A DNA stretch of 64,000 nucleotides from Burkholderia pseudomultivorans. GTDB lineage: Bacteria; Pseudomonadota; Gammaproteobacteria; Burkholderiales; Burkholderiaceae. The DNA lies in the NCBI RefSeq assembly GCF_001718415.1, contig NZ_CP013377.1:2170001-2234000 (forward strand), given 5' to 3'. The notes under the pieces are model-generated. The model saw only the letters and a list, made by a program, of their open reading frames with translations. It was not told the DNA's origin and made no database searches. A program made the translations under genes and the position numbers. Of the stretch, positions 9,958-19,046 are shown in pieces (positions within the stretch are counted from its first letter, which is position 1; the number at the start of each line of letters is the position of its first letter).

Positions 9958-11636
9958 CAAACCTCCGTTGTCGCTTCCGGATCGCGCTTGAGCGCCTGTA
10001 CTTCTTCTGACAACTTCTGGATCGCATGTAATGCAACCGTGAGCAAACGAGTAGCATCCGGCGACAGCGTACCGTCGCTAAGCGTGTTGACGAGCCAGGG
10101 CGCAATGCCGGCCGCTTGTTGCGCTAGTACACCGTGCTCTACGTGGTAGCCGCCGTGCGCAGCGTCGTAATCAAATTCATAGAACTTGAGCGATTGGACG
10201 AGCGCAATAGGATCAATCTGCGTAGGCTTGATGTTCTCTTTGTAGCGAGCATCCGAGGTAAAGTAGTTCGTGCCAATCGCACCGATGTCTGATTGCCATT
10301 CGACATAGCCGTTCGACCTCCTGGGCTGATTGACCCACGCCCCATTTGCCTGTGGATGCTGCATCACCAACCATGCCAGTTCTTTCGTATCCCTCTTTCT
10401 GAAATATGGCGCGGTCAGCGTATTCGAGCCGAATCCAAAGTTGCTAACCGAGTCGGGGCCGATAAAGGTATCAGTCAGCAACCTTCCTTGTGCGGTTCCG
10501 TCTACTGAGATTTGCGGCGAACTTCCGTCCCACGAAATGTTGTATGTGTGCCCGTCGCGAGTAACGTAGTTCCCAGCAGCCTGCTTCGAGTTCGGGTCGA
10601 AATTCCCGCTATCCCAAGGCGTTTTACCCGCGAAAGTGGGGCGGCCGGAAAACGCTGGTGCACCAGCGAGATACGCAATGCTCGCCTCTTGGGAGTACAG
10701 CGACGGCCATGCACCGCCTTCCAGTTTGATCCTACGGAACTGGACTGCTGCCGCGCCAGGGGCGACGACATTGGCATCACAGCCCTTGCGAATGCGCCCG
10801 TAAGCAGCACCCGTCGTTGTCCCCGTAGCGGTGTACAGATTCCACGATGCCGACGACGTATTCGATAGAGAAAGACGTACAACGTCTTTGGCAATCAACT
10901 TCTTTGCAGAATCGTACGTATCGAGCGCAACATACATGGTTCCTGGCGTGCTTCCCGCCATTGCCATCTCAGCCTGCAAACAGACAGCACTGGGAAACAA
11001 GATAAAAAAATCAGACACGTCCTCCAAAGCGCTCCCGCCCGGGATAGCTGACGAGTTTCCGAATTTTGGCCCGCCGTTTCCCCCGTCGTTTCTAGCGCCG
11101 AAATTCGCGGAACTCCATCCGATATCTCCGAACTCTGCGGTGCTATTAAAGAGCAGGTTGTATCGGTGAACCGCAACAAGCGAACCTCCGAGGGTCATAT
11201 TTCCCCTGACGATCTCATCTGCGAGATATGAACGGCCTCGCAAAAGCACACGCCACACGTTCCCGCCGTCCGTATCTACTAATATGGACTCCCCGACATT
11301 TAGATCAATTGTGGTAAACGAATTTCCGGAGCCCGCCGCAGCGGCAATTGTGACTTTCTTCCCGACGTTACGTAGGTGGATAACACCGTCGGTCGGACAC
11401 GTCGACGCGATCGGCAGATTGACTGTTCCTTCCGACGAGAGGTTGATATTCACCCGCTTACCGACATGACCGACGGTCAGTACCTGCGCAGCCGTAATCG
11501 TTGATGCCGTGGTGAGCGGCACTTGCGCGTTCAGCACATCAACGTTCCCGTTGAATTTCGTGTTCGCCGTACGCTGATCGTCTCCACCGGAGCCCGTCGG
11601 AATCGTTCCGAGATTTGCTTTTTGAAGTGATGCCAT
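9957..11636 (-). CDS. Tail side fibre with C-terminal S74 chaperone peptidase
   Basis: This is a 559-residue fibre. The C-terminal region from the motif TSDARYKENIKP to the end is a peptidase S74 intramolecular chaperone. The domain trimerises and then cuts itself off, usually just before the Ser in this motif. HGVLAQQAAGIAPWL is also typical of it. The middle is low-complexity beta-rich fibre sequence (SGRPTFAGKTPWDSGNF). The gene is visibly AT-richer than M and L on either side and splits the usual M-L order, so it looks like an inserted cassette. It probably binds a surface sugar; the receptor is unknown. Confidence 0.85.
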   Translation of the reverse strand: MASLQKANLGTIPTGSGGDDQRTANTKFNGNVDVLNAQVPLTTASTITAAQVLTVGHVGKRVNINLSSEGTVNLPIASTCPTDGVIHLRNVGKKVTIAAAAGSGNSFTTIDLNVGESILVDTDGGNVWRVLLRGRSYLADEIVRGNMTLGGSLVAVHRYNLLFNSTAEFGDIGWSSANFGARNDGGNGGPKFGNSSAIPGGSALEDVSDFFILFPSAVCLQAEMAMAGSTPGTMYVALDTYDSAKKLIAKDVVRLSLSNTSSASWNLYTATGTTTGAAYGRIRKGCDANVVAPGAAAVQFRRIKLEGGAWPSLYSQEASIAYLAGAPAFSGRPTFAGKTPWDSGNFDPNSKQAAGNYVTRDGHTYNISWDGSSPQISVDGTAQGRLLTDTFIGPDSVSNFGFGSNTLTAPYFRKRDTKELAWLVMQHPQANGAWVNQPRRSNGYVEWQSDIGAIGTNYFTSDARYKENIKPTQIDPIALVQSLKFYEFDYDAAHGGYHVEHGVLAQQAAGIAPWLVNTLSDGTLSPDATRLLTVALHAIQKLSEEVQALKRDPEATTEV

Positions 11637-11644
11637 GTCAACCC

Positions 11645-11983
11645 TTACGGCGCGAATGTCTGTTCAAACTGTGCAGTGATCGTGTACACCTTGCCGTTTT
11701 TCACCGGCTCGGTGTACTTCTCGCATACGAAGCGTCCCTGCGGGCGAAGCGGCGGCGTCCAAAAGAACGACACCGCGCCGGCGTGCGAGTCGAGGAACGC
11801 GAGAATTGCGGAAATCGTGTCAGCCTTCCCGACAAACCGCAGGTTGTAAGTCGCCACCCGATTGTTGAGGCCGTCCGCCGAGCGCTGCGTATACCCGTCA
11901 CCGAACCCGGCCTTTCGCACACGTAGCGCTGTATCGCCGCCGAATCCTTCAACAGTCGGCGACCAGATAAACGTATCGGTCAT
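11645..11983 (-). CDS. M: Minor tail protein M
   Basis: This is a 112-residue lambda gpM-like protein (pfam Phage_min_tail). It begins MTDTFIWSPTVEGFGG and ends with the family pattern SFFWTPPLRPQGRFVC...YTITAQFEQTF. It joins the tape measure-containing initiator to the tail tube. The start ATG overlaps the stop of the tape measure gene (TAATG), which shows tight coupling. Confidence 0.88.
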   Translation of the reverse strand: MTDTFIWSPTVEGFGGDTALRVRKAGFGDGYTQRSADGLNNRVATYNLRFVGKADTISAILAFLDSHAGAVSFFWTPPLRPQGRFVCEKYTEPVKNGKVYTITAQFEQTFAP

Positions 11984-14900
11984 TACGCAACCCCGTTCCT
12001 GAGTTTCCAGAGCGAACCACCTTGACGACTTTCAGCGGCAATTAGCCCTTGGATCAGTTGCTTAAGCTTCTTCACGAACTCAGCGCTCGCCATCATCTGC
12101 GATGGATTGCCGGATCCGCCGTCGATCGTCAACGGAATGTTTAATGTGACGCCACCATCCTGGCCGCCGGGCACGCTAACACCGCCGTCGCGGCCGCCAA
12201 CGAGCCCGCCGTTCGCAAACTTCGCGAATCCGACGTCGCGCCCGCTGTTGATCGCCTCCAGCAACCGAAGAACGCCCGGCTTCCGAACGGCAGAAGCCTT
12301 GACCACGAACTCATCGTTCGAAAGCCACGCCGGGATGCTGTCGCTCGTCGACGTCCCCGGCCCGGTAACGCGGCCGCCCGTCGCAAGATGGAATCCGTAC
12401 GCATTTCCACCGCCGCTCGCGAGCGCATCGGTCAGCCCACCACCGATACCACCAAGCAGGGACGACGAGCTGAATCCGCTTGCCGCCGACGCACCCAAGC
12501 CGATCGCATTCCCGAGCCAACCGAACACGGGCGCCAGCGCCGCCCGCGCGGCGAACCGCGCGAGATCGGCGATCATGCTGTCGACCAGCCCCCGAAAATC
12601 CAACTTCCCGGTCGCCGCGAACGACGTGACCGCATCCTCCAGATTCCGGAACGAGCTGGTGAAGGCTTCCTCCGCTCGGCCTGCGGCGTTCTCCGCCGAC
12701 TCCTGGTACAGCGCAACCGCCCGGCTCGCGCCAACGCGCCAATCACGCTGCATAGCGAGGCGTTGATCGAAATAGCCGCGTTCGCGCTCGACCTGCTCGG
12801 CCTCGGCACGGTTGATGCGGTCAATCTCCGCCAGGTACTCCGGCGAATTGAGCGTGCCGTCTTTCCGCGCGCCCTTCGTCAGCTCGTCACGCCGGCGCCG
12901 GAATTCGTCGCTGACACGGCTCGTCGCTTGATTCAGCTCGCGCGCGTTGTCACCCATCGACATCGCAGCGAGTTCGCGCTCGACTTCGCGCTGACGTTCC
13001 GTCGCGTAGTCGGCCAGTTCAGCGTCAATCTGCGCGCTGCGCTCCTTCAGCTTGTTGATCGCGTCGTGATAGCGAACTTCCTTTTCGAGCTGAACCGCAC
13101 GGTCGTATGCCGCTCGAATCGATGCCTGGTCACGGATTAGGCTCTTGTCACCGTCCGACAGCTTCGTGCGCTTGCTGGCCAGGTCGGTCAGCTTCTGATC
13201 GAAGCCGATCCGGTCCTTCTCCGACTGCGTGAGCTTGTCGGTCGCGACTGCTTCGACGCGCAACTGCGCAATCCGCTGCTCGATGTTGTCGAGCAGACGC
13301 TGGCTCTCCGGGTCGGATCGCGCGCCACCCGACCGAGCCTTGTGCCCCAAGGCCGGCGCATTGACGCTGATCCGGGCGACCTGCGCAGCCGACTCCGACA
13401 CCGTGTCGTCGAACGCCTGCTTGCCGCGAGCAGCCGCGGCAGCGCGAGCGGCGTCAGCGTTGAACCCGAATTTCTCGAATTTCTTGCTGACGAGATCCGC
13501 CTGAAATTCAGCCAGGGCCGCGGCAACGACCATCTGCTGATTCATCAGCGCCAGTTCGCGCGTCAGGTTGTCGATATTCCGACGGGCACCGGCCTCGGCC
13601 TTCGCATCCTTGTCCTGAATCGCCTTTTCGAGCGATTTGTACGCGTCCGCTCGACCAGCCATCAAACCGGCCTGTCGCGCCTCGGCAGCGTTTGCGCCCT
13701 TCGTCTTCGCCTCGTATTCAGCCCGCTGCCGCGCGGTCATGCCGATGACGTCCGATGCTTCCTTCAGCTTGTCGACGTACTTGTTCCACGCCTCGGCACC
13801 CATGCCGCCCGCGAAGAAATTGTTTTCCTCGGTAAGCAACCGGATACCGTCTGCCGCACTGCGCGCCGCTGCATTCATCGCATCGAGCGTGCGCGCTCCC
13901 TTGTCAGCGGCCGCGCCGGCGATGTCAATGGCAGATGCAGCCCTTACAAGCTCGGATCGGAGATCATCCCCGCCCTTCGTCGCATCGACGAATACGTCGA
14001 CGAGTCGAGATAGCTCGCGCGACTTCTCGTCGACGCCAAGGTTCTCCGACTTGATCCGGTTCAGTCCCTCCATGAACCGATCCAGCGCGGCCTCGTTCTC
14101 CGGCGTGATGATCGGTGTACCATCGCCGAAGTTTGGAAGCGTGACGCTTTGCGACGCTCGCGCAGCGAGACTCGCATAAGCCTCCGCGATGTCGCTCGCC
14201 GCGGTGGCCTGCATTTGCTTTGCGCGATCACGCTCGACCTGCTGCAACAGCGGGGAGAGCTGCCGATACTTCTCGATGATCTGATCGAGCGGCGCCTGCA
14301 TGTCGATCAGGCTCGACGTCGCACTGCTCGCGTGATCCCGGAAAACTAACCAGTTCACGGCAGCGCCGAGCGCAACCGTGCCGACAGTCGTGAGAATGCC
14401 CGGCAGGCCGCCAACGACCGACAACAGCCCGGAGCCGACTGTGCGCATCAGCGAGCCGGCGCGCGCCGCAGCAGTCTGCGCTACCGCCGCACGTTCGGTC
14501 GCAGCAGCAAGGCCCGCAGTCGCCGCCGTGGCACCGCGCTCGGCACTTTCCCGGGCGCGCGTCGCTGCCGCCACCTCGCGCTCCGCGACAGCGAGCCCCT
14601 TTTCCGTTTCCGCCAGCGCGGCCGCATATCGCGTTTGATCGACTGTGCCCTTGGCTGCGGCCGCCTCCAACGCAGCGCGACGTTGTTGCGCCAGCGCGAG
14701 TGACGCCTCTGCGCGCGCAAGCTCCCCTTGAGCCGCGGCAGTTTCGCGCGCGATGACCGCTGCGTACGGCGTCCCGGCGATCCGCGAACCGATCTCCTGG
14801 CTGTTCGCAAGATTCGACCGCGCCGTCGCGACCTGCGCCACGGCACTCGCCTCGATCGCCCGCGCCTCGGCGAGCTTCGCCTCCGTATACCGGATTGAGC

Positions 14901-16083
14901 CAGCCGTGAGCGCCGACTGCATGGCAAGGCTCTCGCGCATCGCGCGCATGCCGGCCAGTTCCGCCTGTGCCGCAACCTCTGCGGCCTGCGCATTCTGCAG
15001 TTTCGCGGCCGCCGCATCGCGGTCGCTCTGCGCCCGCGTGATCGTCACCAAAGCGGCCGCGTTCTCCGCCTGCGCCTTCGCGAGCAGCGCCTGGCGCTCG
15101 GCATTCCACGCGATCGCCGACTTTCCGGCAGCCACTGCCGTCTGGACGAAATACACCGCGAGTCGGCCGGCAGCGAGCGACGCGCTGATCTTCGCGATCT
15201 GGTCGATATGCTCGGCAACGTAGATGATGCCTTGCGACAGCTTTGCGCTCGCGCCCGTTGCCTGATCGGCCTCACCGATGTACTTAAGAATCTCCGTATG
15301 CAGGCGCGTCATCGACTGATCGACGGTCACCTGCATCTTGGAGAACAGCGCGTCAGTGCTCGACGATGCGTTCTTCAAGGCGTCGATGAGGTTTTCGACC
15401 GTCAGCTTGCCGGCTTCCGCGAGCCCCTTCAACTCGGACGAGCTGCGCCCCATCCCGCGCGCGATTGCCTCGGCGACGCCCGGCAGTTCCTCGAGCACGC
15501 TATGCAGGTCTTGGCCGCGCAACTGACCGGACGCGAACGCCTGACCCAGCTGCACGATACCCATCCGGGCCGTATCCGCCGAAACACCGGAGAGCGCGAC
15601 CGCTTTGCTGATCGTCTCGACCAGCGGGCCGACCTCCTTGATCGACAGGCCGAGGTGACCGGTATTGTTCGCGATCCGCTGGTACAGTTCGGCCGTCGCG
15701 TCGAGCGGCTGCCGCGCCGTACGCGCGATTTGGACCACATCGTTTTGCGCGATCGCGAAATCGATCTGGTCTCGCGTAACGATCTTGAGCCGGTTACTCA
15801 GGTTCGTCCACTCATCGGCGTACTCGATGAGCTGATGCACGCCGAAAGCCGCGGCCGCCGCCTCGGCATACCCGCGAATGGATCCGCGAGCGGCCTCGAT
15901 CGCGCGCACCGTGACCTGGACGCTCGATGCATTCGACGCGAATGCTGCGTCGGCGGCCCGGCCTCCGTCCCGGACCGCGTTGAAATACCCGCCAGCCGTC
16001 GACGCCAGCCCGCGCATACGTCGGTCGTATTCGGTCGTGTTCGCGGTAACGCTGACAATCAGCTCGCGCAGACTCGTTGCCAT
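11983..16083 (-). CDS. H: Tape measure protein
   Basis: This 1366-residue protein sets tail length and is thought to help DNA pass into the cell. It starts MATSLRELIVSVTANTTEYD. Near the N-terminus it has the TIGR02675-type tape measure domain (GQAFASGQLRGQDLHSVLEE). A very long Ala-rich alpha-helical and coiled-coil middle follows, with hydrophobic segments around residues 570-590. The C-terminus is lambda gpH-like, Gly-rich and hydrophobic (FGWLGNAIGLGASAASGF). I choose ATG 16083 because a GGCGGAAAAGAAC ribosome site precedes it. The frame runs open to 16143 without a ribosome site. Confidence 0.92.
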   Translation of the reverse strand: MATSLRELIVSVTANTTEYDRRMRGLASTAGGYFNAVRDGGRAADAAFASNASSVQVTVRAIEAARGSIRGYAEAAAAAFGVHQLIEYADEWTNLSNRLKIVTRDQIDFAIAQNDVVQIARTARQPLDATAELYQRIANNTGHLGLSIKEVGPLVETISKAVALSGVSADTARMGIVQLGQAFASGQLRGQDLHSVLEELPGVAEAIARGMGRSSSELKGLAEAGKLTVENLIDALKNASSSTDALFSKMQVTVDQSMTRLHTEILKYIGEADQATGASAKLSQGIIYVAEHIDQIAKISASLAAGRLAVYFVQTAVAAGKSAIAWNAERQALLAKAQAENAAALVTITRAQSDRDAAAAKLQNAQAAEVAAQAELAGMRAMRESLAMQSALTAGSIRYTEAKLAEARAIEASAVAQVATARSNLANSQEIGSRIAGTPYAAVIARETAAAQGELARAEASLALAQQRRAALEAAAAKGTVDQTRYAAALAETEKGLAVAEREVAAATRARESAERGATAATAGLAAATERAAVAQTAAARAGSLMRTVGSGLLSVVGGLPGILTTVGTVALGAAVNWLVFRDHASSATSSLIDMQAPLDQIIEKYRQLSPLLQQVERDRAKQMQATAASDIAEAYASLAARASQSVTLPNFGDGTPIITPENEAALDRFMEGLNRIKSENLGVDEKSRELSRLVDVFVDATKGGDDLRSELVRAASAIDIAGAAADKGARTLDAMNAAARSAADGIRLLTEENNFFAGGMGAEAWNKYVDKLKEASDVIGMTARQRAEYEAKTKGANAAEARQAGLMAGRADAYKSLEKAIQDKDAKAEAGARRNIDNLTRELALMNQQMVVAAALAEFQADLVSKKFEKFGFNADAARAAAAARGKQAFDDTVSESAAQVARISVNAPALGHKARSGGARSDPESQRLLDNIEQRIAQLRVEAVATDKLTQSEKDRIGFDQKLTDLASKRTKLSDGDKSLIRDQASIRAAYDRAVQLEKEVRYHDAINKLKERSAQIDAELADYATERQREVERELAAMSMGDNARELNQATSRVSDEFRRRRDELTKGARKDGTLNSPEYLAEIDRINRAEAEQVERERGYFDQRLAMQRDWRVGASRAVALYQESAENAAGRAEEAFTSSFRNLEDAVTSFAATGKLDFRGLVDSMIADLARFAARAALAPVFGWLGNAIGLGASAASGFSSSSLLGGIGGGLTDALASGGGNAYGFHLATGGRVTGPGTSTSDSIPAWLSNDEFVVKASAVRKPGVLRLLEAINSGRDVGFAKFANGGLVGGRDGGVSVPGGQDGGVTLNIPLTIDGGSGNPSQMMASAEFVKKLKQLIQGLIAAESRQGGSLWKLRNGVA

Positions 16084-16096
16084 AGTTCTTTTCCGC

Positions 16097-16411
16097 CTAC
16101 TTTGCCATGCTCGCGAGGGCAGCGAAGAATGGATCGTCCGCAACCTCTTGAGCCGCCTCCGACTCGCCGCCGCCCCAGTTCGGCAGCATGTCGGACACCT
16201 TCACCTTCGCGCCCTGTGCCTGGAACACCGCCGATGCGACCATCGCGGCATGCAGGTCGTAGCGGTCGTCGCTGATCGGCGACTCGGCGTCCAACGCCTG
16301 CCACAGCACAAACTCGGCCGCTGACATCGACGAGCGCAGCTCGGCGAGCGTCTTGCCGAGGCGCAGCGCCAACGTCAGTTCGAGTCGGAGGTCGGGGTTT
16401 CGGCGGAAGGC
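16097..16411 (-). CDS. T: Tail assembly chaperone T-part, read by -1 frameshift from G
   Basis: This frame has no good start of its own (only TTG 16372, without a ribosome site). It is in the -1 frame relative to G and follows G directly. A shift on A-AAA-AAG at 16417-16411 continues as AFRRNPDLRLELTLALRLGK, the usual opening of DUF4035/gpT proteins, and runs to the end at 16097. The product would be a G-T fusion of about 246 residues that loads the tape measure protein, as lambda gpGT does. It is absent from finished tails. Confidence 0.75.
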   Translation of the reverse strand, partial: AFRRNPDLRLELTLALRLGKTLAELRSSMSAAEFVLWQALDAESPISDDRYDLHAAMVASAVFQAQGAKVKVSDMLPNWGGGESEAAQEVADDPFFAALASMAK

Positions 16412-16839
16412 TTTTTTCCCGCTTCGTCCGGATCGGCGTTGAGATCGCCCAGCTCGATCGCCTTGGTAACGATACGGTCGTGCGCAACGCCGAACGCTTC
16501 GGCAACGGCCTCAACGTCACCGTCTTCGAATTCGCGGCGCCAGCCCTCCGGCGTGTCGACGAACAGGACACGCACGAACAGGCGCGCGTACGACGTCCGG
16601 TAGTCTTCGGCGCTGACGCGGGCGTACTTCGCGCGCGCCGTCTCTTGATCGTCGTCAGGCTCCACGCCCGCTGCCATGCGGAGCGGTTCGAGCCAGAAGG
16701 CGCGATCTTCGAGCAGCGGCTCACGCACCGCGACGGTGACGCCGCCCCATTCCGGCATCGACAGAAATTCGTGCTTCCAGCCGGCCAGCGGATTGAGAAT
16801 CGCGGCGCGCAACGCGCCGGTTTTTGTCTTGTTGCTCAT
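16375..16839 (-). CDS. G: Tail assembly chaperone G
   Basis: This is a 154-residue tail assembly chaperone (Phage_TAC family) that sits between the tail tube and tape measure genes, where lambda has G. It contains PLAGWKHEFLSMPEWGGVTV and then a helical acidic body. Near its end the codons GGA AAA AAG create the slippery site used to reach the T frame. The unshifted product ends at TGA 16375. Lambda makes far more G than GT, and the ratio matters for tail assembly. ATG 16839 is the first plausible start. Confidence 0.85.
   Translation of the reverse strand: MSNKTKTGALRAAILNPLAGWKHEFLSMPEWGGVTVAVREPLLEDRAFWLEPLRMAAGVEPDDDQETARAKYARVSAEDYRTSYARLFVRVLFVDTPEGWRREFEDGDVEAVAEAFGVAHDRIVTKAIELGDLNADPDEAGKKPSAETPTSDSN
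16411..16420 (-). promoter_or_regulatory. Programmed -1 frameshift site (GGGAAAAAAG)
   Basis: On the minus strand the G reading frame reads GCG GGA AAA AAG. This contains the heptamer A AAA AAG in the correct phase, the same heptamer as in E. coli dnaX. The -1 frame is open from here into the T domain, while the 0 frame stops 12 codons later. Confidence 0.75.
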
Positions 16840-16869
16840 CTTCTATTCCTCACTGGTTCATCGGATTGG

Positions 16870-17334
16870 TCAGCCTGCCGGCGGCGCCGGCGGCGGCACT
16901 TCCTTCGGCGAACCGCTGACACGGACGCTGTACGTCGACGTCACGATGCCGTCGACGCCGGCCGACCACGTGTACTGACGGACCATACCGATGAACAGAA
17001 ACTGCGCGCCGTTTCGGAACGTGACGCGGAAAACTCGCTTTTCGCCAGTTCCGCGCGCAGCCCGGAGGATCACCTGGCCCTCGTCGTCGGACGAATAGTT
17101 GCCGTCGACCGAAAACTCCCCCGGATCCGGCAGCCCCAGCTCGGATTCCTTTTCCTCGCTCGCCAGCGTCGTCGCATCGATTTCCGACGACTGCCCGCCC
17201 TGCCACTGGACGGTCTTGCTCGTCGTATTCAGATCGACGAAGACGAGCGTCTTGTCATCGAGGTCCGTCGAAACGGTCTTCGATACCTCGACCTTCGTGC
17301 CTTGCGCCTTGATGCGCTTGCTTTTCTCGGCCAT
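16870..17334 (-). CDS. V: Major tail tube protein
   Basis: This 154-residue protein lies between the DUF3168 gene and G/T, the position of the siphophage tail tube gene. It has the beta-rich pattern of the Phage_TTP family (VSTDLDDKTLVFVDLNTTSK, then DPGEFSVDGNYSSDDEG) and a Pro-rich tail (PPPAPPAG). It has a strong position for high expression, because a terminator-like hairpin and a fresh ribosome site (GAGGGGCTT) come directly before ATG 17334. Confidence 0.85.
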   Translation of the reverse strand: MAEKSKRIKAQGTKVEVSKTVSTDLDDKTLVFVDLNTTSKTVQWQGGQSSEIDATTLASEEKESELGLPDPGEFSVDGNYSSDDEGQVILRAARGTGEKRVFRVTFRNGAQFLFIGMVRQYTWSAGVDGIVTSTYSVRVSGSPKEVPPPAPPAG

Positions 17335-17349
17335 AAGCCCCTCAGAATG

Positions 17350-17373
17350 AAAAAGGCCCGCACTCGGCGGGCC
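17350..17373 (-). terminator. Hairpin plus T-run upstream of tail tube gene
   Basis: GGCCCGC/GCGGGCC with a five-base loop is followed by TTTTT on the minus strand, between the DUF3168 gene and the tail tube gene. It has the form of an intrinsic terminator inside the operon. Confidence 0.65.
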
Positions 17374-17391
17374 AAACAGAAATTGAATCGG

Positions 17392-17736
17392 TCAGAACTG
17401 CACGGATATTTCGAGACTCACCCGGAAATCCCCGGTATCGCTCGAAAAGTCATCGGGCAATTCGCTGACACCACCGACGGCGAATATCCCGCTTGACGAC
17501 GCCCGGTCGATCACCCGATCGGCGATCGCGTCTGCCTCGGTATAGGTACTCGCGTACACGTCGATCTGGAACACGCCCGACTTACCGCCGGTCGCTCCGC
17601 CAAGCGCAATATCGCGCTCGCCGCTCACTCGCGACACGACGTAGTACGGCGATTGCGCTTTTGACCCGGCGACGCCGACGTACCCTTTCGCGCTGCCTAC
17701 GGACCCGATCGCGTCACGGACGACAAGTGCACTCAA
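17392..17736 (-). CDS. Tail completion protein, DUF3168 / gpU-like
   Basis: This is a 114-residue DUF3168-type tail terminator or completion protein. It contains SPYYVVSRVSGERDIALGG and GVFQIDVYASTYTEADAIADRV, which are common in the family, and its place between HK97 gp10 and the tail tube fits. The only well-placed start is TTG 17736, which overlaps the TGA of the preceding gene (TTGA). It caps the tail end that meets the head. Confidence 0.8.
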   Translation of the reverse strand: MSALVVRDAIGSVGSAKGYVGVAGSKAQSPYYVVSRVSGERDIALGGATGGKSGVFQIDVYASTYTEADAIADRVIDRASSSGIFAVGGVSELPDDFSSDTGDFRVSLEISVQF

Positions 17737-18155
17737 AGTCCACCCCCGATCACCATATCGATCGCACGTGCAAGCTCCGTTCGAATCGCGCCCTCGGCCT
17801 GGGCAATCGAAGCGTCAAAGGCTGGTCGTATGAACGGCTCCGCCCTCATGTGCTGCGTTCCGAGTTCCACAAAGCGCCAGTAAAAAGCATTCGTCGGCGA
17901 CTCGGCCTTTCCCTTAGTCCGAACTCGCACACCAGCCGTCGCGATGCCCGGCGACTCTTTCTGACGAAGCGAGGTCGATTGGATGTTGCGCTTCAGCTTC
18001 CCCGTCTTCTTGGGCGCTCGCGTCCGAGCTTCATCGCGGATCACTTTTGCACCCGCCAACGTCGCGCGCCGGAGCGCCTTCGTCGACTGCGCCTTCGCGA
18101 GCTTTGCGAAGTCGGCTTGCAGGTCAGCCAGCCCAAGTACTTGGACACTAGACAT
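17733..18155 (-). CDS. HK97 gp10-type head-tail/tail component
   Basis: This 140-residue protein belongs to the HK97 gp10 family (TIGR01725). It has the family segment ARTRAPKKTGKLKRNI near residue 45 and the end pattern FVELGTQHMRAEPFIRPAFD. Such proteins join the connector to the tail terminator. ATG 18155 lies inside the end of the adaptor gene (8-base overlap). Confidence 0.87.
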   Translation of the reverse strand: MSSVQVLGLADLQADFAKLAKAQSTKALRRATLAGAKVIRDEARTRAPKKTGKLKRNIQSTSLRQKESPGIATAGVRVRTKGKAESPTNAFYWRFVELGTQHMRAEPFIRPAFDASIAQAEGAIRTELARAIDMVIGGGL

Positions 18156-18474
18156 ACTTCTCCCCCACCTTTACCGACAGGTCGAGATACCCGCGCGTAC
18201 GCGCGGGCAGCACGGCCGTGATGTCGTACAGCCGACCGCCATACCGCACGCGCATTTGCTCGTCGATTCCTGCTCGATAGCGAATGCGCATGCTGGCGAC
18301 CGTGGAACCTCGCACCGCCCCCGAGACGACGTGCTCTTTTCCGTTCACGAACAGCACATCGGCCCACGGGCGCGCATGGACTACCCATGCGCCCGGCAAC
18401 GGTTCGCCATTCTCGTTTTCTTCACCGCTCGGCCGCTCGATGACGATTCGCTCTTTCAGTTTCCCGGCCTTCAT
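18148..18474 (-). CDS. Head-tail adaptor (HK97 gp9 / SPP1 gp16 family)
   Basis: This is a 108-residue head-tail joining protein. It begins MKAGKLKERIVIERP and has the family pattern RPWADVLFVNGKE and MRIRYRAGIDEQMRVRYGGRLYDI. ATG 18474 overlaps the stop of the connector gene (TGATG). The frame stays open to 18705, but that part lies inside the connector gene and is not family-like. Confidence 0.88.
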   Translation of the reverse strand: MKAGKLKERIVIERPSGEENENGEPLPGAWVVHARPWADVLFVNGKEHVVSGAVRGSTVASMRIRYRAGIDEQMRVRYGGRLYDITAVLPARTRGYLDLSVKVGEKYV

Positions 18475-19040
18475 CAAAACCTCGGTGGAACGGTGATGGA
18501 ATCGAGCAGGAGATCGGCATAGCCGTCCGGCATTTGCGCGACTGTCTGGCCTTCGGAGAACAGCTCTCGATGATCGTAGGCCCATGCCGCCGCAAGAAGC
18601 ATCCACGAGCGCACCGACGGATGCTTGTCGATGTCGATACCGGCCCGATACGTGATCGTCACGACACTCGCATGAGGCCACCGAGCGGTGCCGAGCGGAG
18701 CGCAAAGCGTTTCTCGGCCCAGTTGAACTACCTCATATCCACCCGGATCGAGCGTCGATGCAAATCCGGTCGCATCGCGCGCTTCGATGCTATCGACACC
18801 GAGCACTTGCCCCACGGACAACGAGAACTCACCAGCTGGGAAGCCGGCAAGCCGTTCGACATACCGCGCTTTCCGGATAGCCGCACCGGACTTTCTCTCG
18901 GCTGCCTGGCGCGCACCTGGAATCACGATGTTTTCGACGAACTGGCGTTCATCTTCATCATCGATTCGACACTGAATTGCGACTTCCTCGAAGGTAAGCG
19001 GCTCAACATCGTCCAGGTATTCGACGAGAACAGCAGCCAT
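18474..19040 (-). CDS. Head-tail connector, phiE125 gp8 family
   Basis: This is a 188-residue connector-ring protein of the gp6-like type (TIGR02215, named after phiE125 gp8). Its signatures are EPLTFEEVAIQCRIDDEDE at the start, then VVTITYRAGID and the helical end SWMLLAAAWAYDHRELF. It should form the ring below the portal. The similarity is one reason to place the prophage near the phiE125/phi1026b phages. Confidence 0.88.
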   Translation of the reverse strand: MAAVLVEYLDDVEPLTFEEVAIQCRIDDEDERQFVENIVIPGARQAAERKSGAAIRKARYVERLAGFPAGEFSLSVGQVLGVDSIEARDATGFASTLDPGGYEVVQLGRETLCAPLGTARWPHASVVTITYRAGIDIDKHPSVRSWMLLAAAWAYDHRELFSEGQTVAQMPDGYADLLLDSITVPPRF

Positions 19041-19046
19041 CCCGGA

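Noticed and set aside
16097..16372. Independent gene T starting at TTG 16372
   Set aside because: There is no ribosome site, and the conserved family sequence continues upstream of this codon to the slip site. Frameshift expression explains it better.
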